DNA of 6,594 nucleotides from Kiritimatiellia bacterium (GTDB lineage: Bacteria; Verrucomicrobiota; Kiritimatiellia; JAAZAB01), in NCBI GenBank assembly GCA_018400335.1, contig JAGYMT010000103.1, positions 1-6,594 of the forward strand, in the 5' to 3' direction. Made by a program: the position numbers and the translations under genes. Within the stretch, counting starts at the first letter, position 1, and each line of letters begins with the position of its first letter. Below, one piece after another: positions 1 through 5,990 of the stretch. The notes beneath the pieces are model-generated. The model was not told the origin of the DNA, did not search any database, and saw nothing but the letters and a program-made list of their open reading frames with translations.

Positions 1-22
1 GAATATGATAGTCAGGCACCAT
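1..22 (-). CDS. Probable start of the next gene (first seven codons only)
   Basis: An ATG at 20-22 on the minus strand opens a frame reading MVPDYHI up to the window edge. A strong ribosome site, GGGAGG (31-36), lies eight bases upstream, inside the thpR coding region. The start overlaps the thpR end by 11 bases, an arrangement typical of coupled operon genes. Too little is visible to name a product, and the frame could close just outside the window. Confidence 0.45.
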
Positions 23-638
23 CGCGAGAACCTCCCATTCCGCTGCCCGACCCCGTGAACCGCGCCTCATGAAGACGTGAATAGACGGGACCATTCGGTG
101 TGAGACAGCTCTTCATAAGCAGAATACTTTCCACGGAAAACCCGCCAATGCAAGCATCTTTTTCCCTCTCCACCAAGGCGACGAGCCTGCCGGCATCCCT
201 GTTCGAGCGAACGCGTCCAATTGTCAGGTGCGGGCTGAAGGGCTTGTCGTCCGGTGAGCAGCCGGCAGCGAGCGCGGCTTCCCGCAAAGAATCCTGTATC
301 CCGGCCAGACGATCAAGCTCTCCGCGCAGCCCGGCCCAAAGCACCCTGGGCGACGAGCGGCTCCCGAAGAAACCCAGCCCCCGCGCCTCAAGCATTACGG
401 GCGCCGGCCCCGCGGCAATACGGTCGAGTGCGGACGAGAGCGACGCAACCGATTGCGGGTGGATATCGCCTAGGAACAGGAGCGTGAGGTGGATATGAGC
501 CGGGTCAACCCAGCGCACGCCCTCCGCCCGCGCAGCAAATGCTGACTGCATGCGGGCCAGACGCCGCCGCACATCCTCGCCCACCGGCACGGCGATGAAC
601 GCGCGGATCGTGGAATCGTAATTATGCTGTTCGCTCAT
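12..638 (-). CDS. thpR: RNA 2',3'-cyclic phosphodiesterase (2H family, LigT/ThpR)
   Basis: A 208-residue cytosolic protein of the 2H phosphoesterase superfamily. ThpR hydrolyses 2',3'-cyclic phosphate ends of RNA to 2'-phosphate in vitro and can ligate tRNA halves; its physiological role is still unclear. Both signature HxTx motifs are present: HLTL at 50-53, within HIHLTLLFLGD, and HLTI at 137-140, within FSPHLTIGR, a spacing typical of the family. The N-terminal RAFIAVPV strand and the C-terminal 'SILLMKSCLTPNGPVYSRL' block also match. The length is slightly above the usual 175-200 because of a Gly/Ser-rich tail (about 195-208). The ATG at 636-638 is supported by AAGGA (648-652) nine bases upstream. 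It follows the ligase gene after an 89-base spacer with two palindromes, so it may be read through or separately transcribed. Its end overlaps the probable next gene by 11 bases. Confidence 0.93.
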   Translation of the reverse strand: MSEQHNYDSTIRAFIAVPVGEDVRRRLARMQSAFAARAEGVRWVDPAHIHLTLLFLGDIHPQSVASLSSALDRIAAGPAPVMLEARGLGFFGSRSSPRVLWAGLRGELDRLAGIQDSLREAALAAGCSPDDKPFSPHLTIGRVRSNRDAGRLVALVEREKDACIGGFSVESILLMKSCLTPNGPVYSRLHEARFTGSGSGMGGSRDGA

Positions 639-658
639 AACACGCAGTCCTTCCCGAA

Positions 659-673
659 GCGGGCAATGCCCGC
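659..673. repeat. Second short palindrome before thpR
   Basis: GCGGGC-AAT-GCCCGC is a perfect six-base-pair inverted repeat with a three-base loop, ending just four bases from the purine-rich thpR ribosome site (648-655). It is 22 bases away from the larger palindrome at 696-713. Together they could form two adjacent hairpins in the thpR leader. No T-run is attached. Confidence 0.55.
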
Positions 674-695
674 GCGCTCCCGTCTTCGCACGGTT

Positions 696-713
696 GCCGA
701 GCTGGAGCTCGGC
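696..713. repeat. Perfect 18-base palindrome in the ligase-thpR spacer
   Basis: GCCGAGCT-GG-AGCTCGGC is an exact inverted repeat: eight base pairs around a two-base centre, which would relax to seven pairs with a four-base loop. No T-run follows on either strand, so it is not a standard intrinsic terminator. It lies 15 bases after the ligase stop and about 58 bases before thpR. The compact GC-rich shape suits a REP-like or other dispersed intergenic repeat, or a hairpin that protects the upstream mRNA end. Confidence 0.7.
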
Positions 714-727
714 GTTCCCAGGGGAAT

Positions 728-1978
728 TCAGACAACTTGTTTTTCATCGTGGTTCCGGTTTAATGAGGCGCTCGCGCCGCTTGCTATAACAAGCGCCACG
801 GGAACGAGCCAGAACTGGGCAGCCTGCACAACATTATCCGGGTAATCGCCCAGTCCGTACAGGTGAATGAACAGGATGATCGCGCCCACCGTGCCGGGCA
901 GGAGCCGCTCATCAAGAGAGCTTTTACGCGCTATCGTCCGCAGCAGCTGGACAGCCAGGAGCGACCATGCGGCAAGCTGAAGCGCGAACCCAACCACCCC
1001 CTGCTCAAAGAGGATCTTCAGCCAGAACTGGTGAGGATGAGGAAACTCGAAGCGCGCCTCGGGCGGATTGGTGGAATAGTAGACCTGCACGAAATTGCGC
1101 TTTCCATAGCCGTAACCGAACCACGGCCGCAGACGGATCAGTTCCGCCGTGTGTTCCCACACCTTGTCCCTGTCGGATAGATTTTTCATGGTTGCCCGCT
1201 CCATGAACCGGGAATTGATCGCCCCTATATTCAACACAAGGGCGCCGGCGCCTATCGCGACGCACAACAGCCAAATCAGTTTTGCGCGCCGGCCCGGAAC
1301 AATAAACCCGGAGCAGCAGAATGCCGCGGCGAATGCCGCCTGCGGCCCCCTCGACCCAAGCACGAACAGGTAGGCCAGACACAGCAACATCCCCGCCGCG
1401 CACCCGGCGGCCGCGGGCAGCCGGCGCCGCGAGACAATCAACTGGTGAAAGAAGATGAAGAACGCCGCCCCGGCCATCATGCTCGAAACGTTGGAATGAT
1501 TCAAGATGAACGGCTGGAACGAATGTGCGCCCGCAAGAACCATCGGCCCGAGATGATAATAGAGCCGCGCCAGGTCCCAGGCAAGCGTGAGCGCTATCGC
1601 GATCGCGCTGTAAAGCAGGGCCGCCCTGATCCTCTCACGGGTATTGAAGATCACGGGGATTGCGAAAGCCCCGGCAACCACCTCCATGAATTTCAGAAAA
1701 TCACGAAGCGACCAATAGGGCGAAAGGGAGAACGGGAGTGTGAACACCATGTACAGCAGGACGATCGCGAAAGCAATTCCCGCCGGCTGCCTCCAGACAT
1801 ACGCGCCCTTCGAATTCCTGTAAAGCGCGTACAGGAAGGCGCCGTAGACAAGCGCGTCGTGAATGCCTTTTGACGGGAATATCCACACGACAAAGGCCGT
1901 GCAAATCCACAATACAGCGCGAGCAGCATTGGAATCGCGCAACCGGGCCAGCGGCCCGGGGAGAGATAGTGCTTGCAT
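728..1978 (-). CDS. O-antigen ligase/polymerase-family (Wzy_C) membrane protein
   Basis: A 416-residue, strongly hydrophobic protein with about ten or more predicted transmembrane segments. It resembles the WaaL/Wzy O-antigen ligase superfamily, whose members transfer or polymerise undecaprenyl-diphosphate-linked glycans at the periplasmic face of the inner membrane. Supporting features are GSRGP (208-212), where the family has a conserved arginine, and the large loop before the last helices: LRPWFGYGYGKRNF (283-296), then FPHPHQFWLKILFEQGVVGF (312-331), matching the family's W-x-G-x-G and H-x-x-x-L-x-E-x-G-x-x-G pattern. A C-terminal 'GLGDYPDN' segment lies between the last two helices. The ATG at 1978 is preferred because GAGGGG (1986-1991) sits seven bases before it; a TTG at 1993 would add five residues with no ribosome site. 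The gene starts just after ispA ends, linking carrier-lipid precursor synthesis to glycan transfer. Sequence alone does not separate lipid A-core ligase from polymerase or from protein O-glycosyltransferase. Confidence 0.9.
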   Translation of the reverse strand: MQALSLPGPLARLRDSNAARAVLWICTAFVVWIFPSKGIHDALVYGAFLYALYRNSKGAYVWRQPAGIAFAIVLLYMVFTLPFSLSPYWSLRDFLKFMEVVAGAFAIPVIFNTRERIRAALLYSAIAIALTLAWDLARLYYHLGPMVLAGAHSFQPFILNHSNVSSMMAGAAFFIFFHQLIVSRRRLPAAAGCAAGMLLCLAYLFVLGSRGPQAAFAAAFCCSGFIVPGRRAKLIWLLCVAIGAGALVLNIGAINSRFMERATMKNLSDRDKVWEHTAELIRLRPWFGYGYGKRNFVQVYYSTNPPEARFEFPHPHQFWLKILFEQGVVGFALQLAAWSLLAVQLLRTIARKSSLDERLLPGTVGAIILFIHLYGLGDYPDNVVQAAQFWLVPVALVIASGASASLNRNHDEKQVV

Positions 1979-1985
1979 AAGGCTG

Positions 1986-1991
1986 CCCCTC
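1986..1991 (-). promoter_or_regulatory. Ribosome binding site overlapping the ispA stop
   Basis: GAGGGG on the minus strand, seven bases before the ATG at 1976-1978. It shares bases with the ispA TGA (1990-1992), so ribosomes finishing ispA sit on this site. It decides for the ATG start of the ligase gene over the TTG at 1991-1993. Confidence 0.65.
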
Positions 1992-2874
1992 AATGCGTGC
2001 GCTTCATCATCATATCAGTGAGGAACAGAAGCATCTCCGCCCCCTCGCCCAGCCTGCGAGCAGCGTCCGCAGCCTCGCGCGAAAGACGCTCGGCATCGGC
2101 TCTTGCCGCATCCAGTCCGTGAACTGACACATAGGTCACCTTTCCACGGGCCCTGTCCGTACCCGCCGCCTTGCCCAGTTGCTCCGGCGATGATGTTTCG
2201 TTCAGGATATCGTCAACCACCTGGAACGCCAGCCCTATTTTGGAGCCGTAGCTGCTCAACGCTTCCAGCCCATCTTCCGGCACACCTGCCGCGATCCCCC
2301 CCATCCGAACTGCCGCGCACAGCAGCGCCGCCGTCTTGTGAAGGTGAATATATTCGACAAGGGCGGCATCCGGTCGGACGCCTTCGGATGCGATATCCTC
2401 GGCCTGCCCGCCGACCACTCCCATGCTGCCGGCAGCCCGCGCAAGCTCAAGGGAGAGCTGGCCGGGATGGTAAGGCGCCGGCGCCGCGCAGAGTCCCAGC
2501 CACTCGAATGCAAGGGTGAGAAGCGCATCCCCCGCCAGTATCGCCACGGCCTCGCCGAAGACAACGTGGCAGGTGGGCTTGCCGCGCCGCAGATCGTCAT
2601 CATCCATCGCCGGAAGATCATCGTGTATCAGTGTGTAGGTGTGAAGCGCCTCGATGGCAATCGCGGGGAGAATCGCCTTCTCAATCGCACCGCCCGCCGC
2701 CTCGCATGCCGCGAGACAGAGCAGCGGACGCAGGCGCTTGCCTCCCGCGAACACGCTGTGCCGCATGGCCTTGTGCAGGGAGGCCGGACGCGTATTATCC
2801 CCCGGCATTCGGCGGTCAAGCTCGGAATTCACGAGCTTCGTCATCTCGTTGAGTTTAACTCTCAAATCGCACAT
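1990..2874 (-). CDS. ispA: Polyprenyl diphosphate synthase, probable farnesyl diphosphate synthase
   Basis: A 294-residue cytosolic trans-prenyltransferase of the IspA type, which condenses isopentenyl diphosphate with allylic diphosphates, normally to farnesyl diphosphate (C15), the primer for undecaprenyl and quinone side chains. Visible motifs in order: GGKRLRP (44-50); first aspartate-rich motif DDLPAMD (85-91) followed by DDD and LRRGKP; GGQAED (155-160); HKTAAL (179-184); FQVVDD (217-222); RGKVTY (243-248). The two-residue insertion in the first motif and Tyr80 five residues before it match bacterial FPP synthases, so C15 is the best guess. The second motif reads DDILN (221-225) instead of DDxxD: its last aspartate is Asn. 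Length is normal for the family. The ATG at 2872-2874 has a weak AGG five bases upstream; Met11 is an alternative. Its TGA overlaps the ribosome site of the O-antigen-ligase gene, suggesting coupling. Geranylgeranyl or geranyl products cannot be excluded. Confidence 0.94.
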   Translation of the reverse strand: MCDLRVKLNEMTKLVNSELDRRMPGDNTRPASLHKAMRHSVFAGGKRLRPLLCLAACEAAGGAIEKAILPAIAIEALHTYTLIHDDLPAMDDDDLRRGKPTCHVVFGEAVAILAGDALLTLAFEWLGLCAAPAPYHPGQLSLELARAAGSMGVVGGQAEDIASEGVRPDAALVEYIHLHKTAALLCAAVRMGGIAAGVPEDGLEALSSYGSKIGLAFQVVDDILNETSSPEQLGKAAGTDRARGKVTYVSVHGLDAARADAERLSREAADAARRLGEGAEMLLFLTDMMMKRTH

Positions 2875-2904
2875 ACGGACCTGAAATAATTATGAACAGG
2901 AAAG

Positions 2905-4086
2905 TCATTCCCCTGCGCCGGACATTACAGCTTCACCAAAAACATCCTTCAGAGACAAGCTCATCGCGGCTCCAGTGCCAACCGCGGACACCGGGCCCGC
3001 CGCACTTGTCACCGGGATTACCGTAGGCAACCCCGCTCCACCCGCATCGGCAAGGCCCCGGAAGAAAACACCTCGTCCGGCGAGCATAGTCCTCTCATCG
3101 CCCTCACGCCTGAGCCAGCGCCACACTTCGAGACGCCAGGGTCGTCCGGCGCCGTCAACCTGCGTGGTCTTGCCCGAGCGGGACAGGAGGATCAGCGCAT
3201 AAACGGAGCCGTCGTTCTCATCGCGAAAGGCGCCGAGCAGCTCGCGCGAGTCGAAGAAATCCTTCACTTCCCCGAGAAACTCACCCACAAGCGCCCGGGC
3301 TGAATCATCCTTCCCGGCCGGCCAGCTCACCCGTATCGTACCGCCCGACCTGAGCGCGAAGACGTGCTTATTTCCCGGCAGCGCCCTGAATGAGAACGCA
3401 CCGCCCGAATCATCGAGTTCGCCCGGCAGACAGAAAAGGCCCGGGAGGGCCATCACGATAAGATCGGCATCAACAGCCGGAGCGTCCGGCGCATCAGCGA
3501 CGGCAGCTTCATCATCCTCTGAAACATCAGTATCCACGACGCCGGATTGGCCGGCATCATCAGGAACATCATCATCCAAAACAAGCTCTGCGATGTAGAT
3601 GAGAGAGTCAAAAGAATCGCCCTCTTTCCCGTGCTGTCGCAAGGAGAGCACAAATCTCCTTGTGCCATGGTCACCAGAAACGAAAACAGCCGTCGTGTAG
3701 ACATGGCCCGTGATGACCTGTCCGTCGGAAAGAGCGACCGAAGCCTCGAGGTGCCTTATAGGATAAGGCACGCCTACCAATTCCTTTTCAGTTTTGCCGG
3801 CCTCGGGAAAGAACCATTTACTGGCCATTTCCTCCTTCGTGGGCCTCATTCGCAGCGCCTTCACCTGGTCCAGGCCAAGTGACCACAGCTTATCCCCGCT
3901 CTGAACGCGCAGCGTCCTGCCCCCTGACAGTCTTATTCCGCCGGAAACGCGCTCGCCGTCGGAAAGAACGATGCTGCCATAGCGGGAATGGTCCGCTCCG
4001 GAAGCGGAACGCCCGACTGGTGCCAGGAGTAGGATCGAAACAACAAAAAGAAGCTGCACGGGGAGCAGGGCTGAAGTGTTTAACAT
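2905..4086 (-). CDS. Exported uncharacterised protein with two SDG beta motifs and an acidic linker
   Basis: I do not recognise a named family for this 393-residue protein. It begins with a probable signal peptide (MLNTS, then a hydrophobic stretch at about 6-24, then GRSASG). The N-terminal half holds two similar short units, IVLSDGERVSGGI (SDG at 42-44) and VALSDGQVITGHV (SDG at 120-122), suggesting a duplicated small beta module. Between them lie FPEAGKT (93-99) and PYPIRHLEA (107-115), which look like conserved blocks. A strongly acidic, Ala/Asp/Val-rich linker follows (about 172-208), then a second half (209-393) with strands such as GTIRVSW and the basic-aromatic WRLEVWRWLRR (317-327). 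No catalytic motif is evident. The ATG at 4086 is preferred over the ATG at 4101 because GGAG (4093-4096) lies six bases before it, while nothing similar precedes 4101. It ends in TGA 30 bases before ispA. Envelope location is inferred from the signal peptide and from the LolA-like neighbour upstream. Confidence 0.8.
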   Translation of the reverse strand: MLNTSALLPVQLLFVVSILLLAPVGRSASGADHSRYGSIVLSDGERVSGGIRLSGGRTLRVQSGDKLWSLGLDQVKALRMRPTKEEMASKWFFPEAGKTEKELVGVPYPIRHLEASVALSDGQVITGHVYTTAVFVSGDHGTRRFVLSLRQHGKEGDSFDSLIYIAELVLDDDVPDDAGQSGVVDTDVSEDDEAAVADAPDAPAVDADLIVMALPGLFCLPGELDDSGGAFSFRALPGNKHVFALRSGGTIRVSWPAGKDDSARALVGEFLGEVKDFFDSRELLGAFRDENDGSVYALILLSRSGKTTQVDGAGRPWRLEVWRWLRREGDERTMLAGRGVFFRGLADAGGAGLPTVIPVTSAAGPVSAVGTGAAMSLSLKDVFGEAVMSGAGE

Positions 4087-4090
4087 AATC

Positions 4091-4096
4091 TTCTCC
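4091..4096 (-). promoter_or_regulatory. Ribosome binding site fixing the start of the SDG protein at 4086
   Basis: GGAGAA on the minus strand, with GGAG six bases before the ATG at 4084-4086. The in-frame ATG at 4099-4101 lies upstream of this site and has only AT-rich sequence before it, so the shorter protein is favoured. Confidence 0.65.
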
Positions 4097-4117
4097 AACA
4101 TGATTACAAATTAAAAC

Positions 4118-4146
4118 ATAATACACGAACGCCTGCAATCCTGCAA
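4118..4146 (-). promoter_or_regulatory. Candidate sigma-70-type promoter for the SDG-protein/ispA/ligase genes
   Basis: Read on the minus strand, TTGCAG (4141-4146) is followed after exactly 17 bases by TATTAT (4118-4123). The -10 matches TATAAT at 5 of 6 positions; the -35 matches TTGACA at only three. The downstream sequence is AT-rich (TTTTAATTTG), and a start point about 7 bases on would leave a leader of roughly 25 bases before the ATG at 4086. The spacer between the LolA-like gene and the next gene is the longest in the window, which fits a new transcription start. CCTGCAA occurs twice on the plus strand (4132-4138 and 4140-4146) around the -35, a possible but unproven binding site. Pattern only; lineage promoter rules are unknown. 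Confidence 0.4.
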
Positions 4147-4208
4147 AGAGAAAAGACCAGCCATGATCCTTGAACAGGACGGTGCGCGTTGTCGCAGCCG
4201 GGCATTGA

Positions 4209-4976
4209 TCAATCGCCGGAATCGGGTGCTTCGCCTTCGCGAAGCACCTCGTCAACCCGCAGCAGAGTTCTGGCCATCGAGGGGTAGCGTCGGACTTCCA
4301 AGTCCTTAAGCATCCAGACATCCCCTATTTTTTTGATGTTCTTGACTGACAACCGCCTTATCCGGCTCCCGTCGGCATCATACTCCTCCGCCTGGATGAT
4401 CATGAACAGCTTATTGTCAATCCAAAGGCGGGTTGAGGTCGCATCATCGAACTCCACGATCACGCAATCCCTTCCTCGCACGCTCTCCCGGCCTGCAACA
4501 TATCCGCCGCTCCACCATAGGAACGACAGCGTGAGATCATTCCATGTTATACCGGTTCCATGGACTGGTTCGCGCATGGCGGGTGCCGGCGCGGGCAGCC
4601 CCCCTTTTCTGTAGGCTATTTTCGGGTCGGAGCCCTGGCCGCGTGTAACCGTCATTTCCTCTATCTTCTCGCCGAAAAGATTCATTACCGAATACCGGGC
4701 AACAGGGGGATCTTTGCCCAGCGCAAGCGAGAGCTCAACCATGCAGACCGGTTCGGGCCTGCCCACGCGGTCCGACGTGAGAAGTCTGCCCCTGATGATA
4801 AAGGGCGACTCCGGCAGCATTGAACGAACCGCGGCCATTATGCCGTCCGCATCGGACCGCGGGCCTGCCGGGAGCGGTTCATTACTGGTCGGCGGCCCGT
4901 CGGCAAGCGCAGAGGAAACCGCAAAGGCTGTCACCAGAAACGCCGCGAAGATATGAGTATGACATTTTTTGCACAA
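4209..4976 (-). CDS. LolA-like outer-membrane lipoprotein-sorting family protein, exported
   Basis: A 255-residue protein with an N-terminal signal peptide: MCKKCHTH, a hydrophobic core (about 9-20) and an SSALA|DG cleavage site after residue 25. There is no lipobox. The mature part looks like the LolA-like beta-sandwich group usually annotated 'outer membrane lipoprotein-sorting protein' (TP_0789-type, compared from memory): a WNDLTLSFLWW block (145-155), GRESVRGRDC (162-171), a LWID strand (184-187), AEEYDADGSRIRR (196-208) and WMLKDLEVR (221-229). Such proteins are thought to bind acyl or lipid groups in the periplasm; a true LolA chaperone role is not proven here. The start is a choice between two TTG codons. 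TTG at 4976 has GGTGA (4981-4985) with good spacing and gives a compact signal peptide. TTG at 4991 adds five residues and has no visible ribosome site. It begins about 21 bases after the FabZ fusion stop, so it is probably in the same transcript. Ends with TGA. Confidence 0.83.
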   Translation of the reverse strand: MCKKCHTHIFAAFLVTAFAVSSALADGPPTSNEPLPAGPRSDADGIMAAVRSMLPESPFIIRGRLLTSDRVGRPEPVCMVELSLALGKDPPVARYSVMNLFGEKIEEMTVTRGQGSDPKIAYRKGGLPAPAPAMREPVHGTGITWNDLTLSFLWWSGGYVAGRESVRGRDCVIVEFDDATSTRLWIDNKLFMIIQAEEYDADGSRIRRLSVKNIKKIGDVWMLKDLEVRRYPSMARTLLRVDEVLREGEAPDSGD

Positions 4977-4997
4977 GACTTCACCACTCAATGAAAT

Positions 4998-5990
4998 TTA
5001 AGGGGCCATTGCGGACCTATCCAAAATAACGAAAGCAATGGAGGCCTCGGCCACCACCTCGCCGCCGACGAACACCCGCCCCCTCGCCCTTCCGCTCCTC
5101 ACCTTGTTGCTGAGCGTCTCGGCCTCTATTACGAGCTGGTCGCCGGGGCGAACCGGGCGCCTGAATCGCGCATGGTCAATTGCCATGAGGTACCCGAGCT
5201 TCCCCTTATTCTCCGGTTGATTGAGCATGTAAACACCTCCGACCTGTGCCATGGCCTCGACCAGAAGGGTGCCCGGCATAACTGCATGCATTGGGAAATG
5301 CCCCGAGAAGAACGGCTCGTCGCCGGTAACATTCTTCAACCCGACTATACGGGACCCTTTGATGCCGAGAATGGAATCGACGAGGATAAAAGGATAGCGA
5401 TGCGGTATGACGTTCATCACACCTTGAACGTCATACATGGGCTCGCGACCGGGTGTCATGCCCTCAACGACCAACTCGGGGGCGAATTCCGGAGGGTGCA
5501 ATATCTCGGCAACATTATCGCGTATGCCGAGGCTGAACTCGGCCTGACTTGCAAGCTGATCTTCGACCTTTGCGGTCGCGCGCAGCCTCGCTATCCCGCG
5601 CCTGAACTTGATGAGCCTGGCGCTAATCATCAGCCTGTCGCCGGGCACAACAGGCTTCCTGAACTTGGCCCTGACGATAGATTTCAGGAAGGCGAACTCC
5701 TCCTTCACCCCGACAAGCTCCTTAACTATTATGCCGCCGGTCTGGACCATTGCTTCAAGAAGCAACATCCCCGGCATGACGGGATTTCCCGGGAAATGCC
5801 CTTGGAAGAACGGCTCGTTGATGGTTACGTTCTTAATTCCCACGGCCCTGTTCTCCGACTTCACGAGCAGGGCCCTGTCCAGCATCAGGCAAGGAAACCT
5901 GTGCGGCAGAATAGTCCGTATCCTGTCGAAATCGAGTATTCTGGAGTCATCAGAAACCGCAATCAGCTCTTTCCGGTCAGATATTGTCAC
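4998..5990 (-). CDS. fabZ: Tandem FabZ: two fused 3-hydroxyacyl-ACP dehydratase (hotdog) domains
   Basis: This 330-residue protein is about twice the usual FabZ length (140-160) and holds two complete FabZ domains. Domain 1 spans about residues 18-157: LPHRFP at 28-33, GHFPGNPVMPG at 64-74 with catalytic-type His65, LLEAM with Glu79, and FRKPVVPGD at 110-118. Domain 2 spans about 185-324: IPHRYP at 195-200, GHFPMHAVMPG at 230-240 with His231, VEAMAQ with Glu245, and FRRPVRPGD at 276-284. FabZ dehydrates (3R)-hydroxyacyl-ACP to trans-2-enoyl-ACP in cytosolic type II fatty acid synthesis, and its active sites form across a hotdog dimer with His from one subunit and Glu from the other. The fusion could therefore fold as a covalent pseudo-dimer, which is inference. 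Domain 2 departs from the usual GHFPGxP with Met and Ala. The start is GTG (5988-5990), overlapping the upstream TGA, with GGAG at 5999-6002 eight bases before it. TAA ends it just before the LolA-like gene. One domain could have a changed substrate. Confidence 0.93.
   Translation of the reverse strand: MTISDRKELIAVSDDSRILDFDRIRTILPHRFPCLMLDRALLVKSENRAVGIKNVTINEPFFQGHFPGNPVMPGMLLLEAMVQTGGIIVKELVGVKEEFAFLKSIVRAKFRKPVVPGDRLMISARLIKFRRGIARLRATAKVEDQLASQAEFSLGIRDNVAEILHPPEFAPELVVEGMTPGREPMYDVQGVMNVIPHRYPFILVDSILGIKGSRIVGLKNVTGDEPFFSGHFPMHAVMPGTLLVEAMAQVGGVYMLNQPENKGKLGYLMAIDHARFRRPVRPGDQLVIEAETLSNKVRSGRARGRVFVGGEVVAEASIAFVILDRSAMAP

Noticed and set aside
624..845. Plus-strand frame of 73 codons across the thpR-ligase spacer
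   Set aside because: It runs through the palindromes and the 3' end of the ligase gene, with no ribosome site seen and no domain; part of it is only the translated palindrome.
2338..2889. Plus-strand open frame of 183 codons opposite ispA
   Set aside because: It is the mirror of the well-supported ispA coding region and has no recognisable motif.
2875..2904. Possible promoter or leader hairpin before ispA (CATAAT; CCTG/CAGG arms)
   Set aside because: No -35 lies at suitable spacing and the arms are only four bases with a long AT loop. A 30-base gap is ordinary within an operon.
4140..4208. Possible intrinsic terminator after the LolA-like gene
   Set aside because: Only four-base stems could be drawn (for example TCCT/AGGA), and the T-rich stretch is not attached to a stable GC-rich hairpin.
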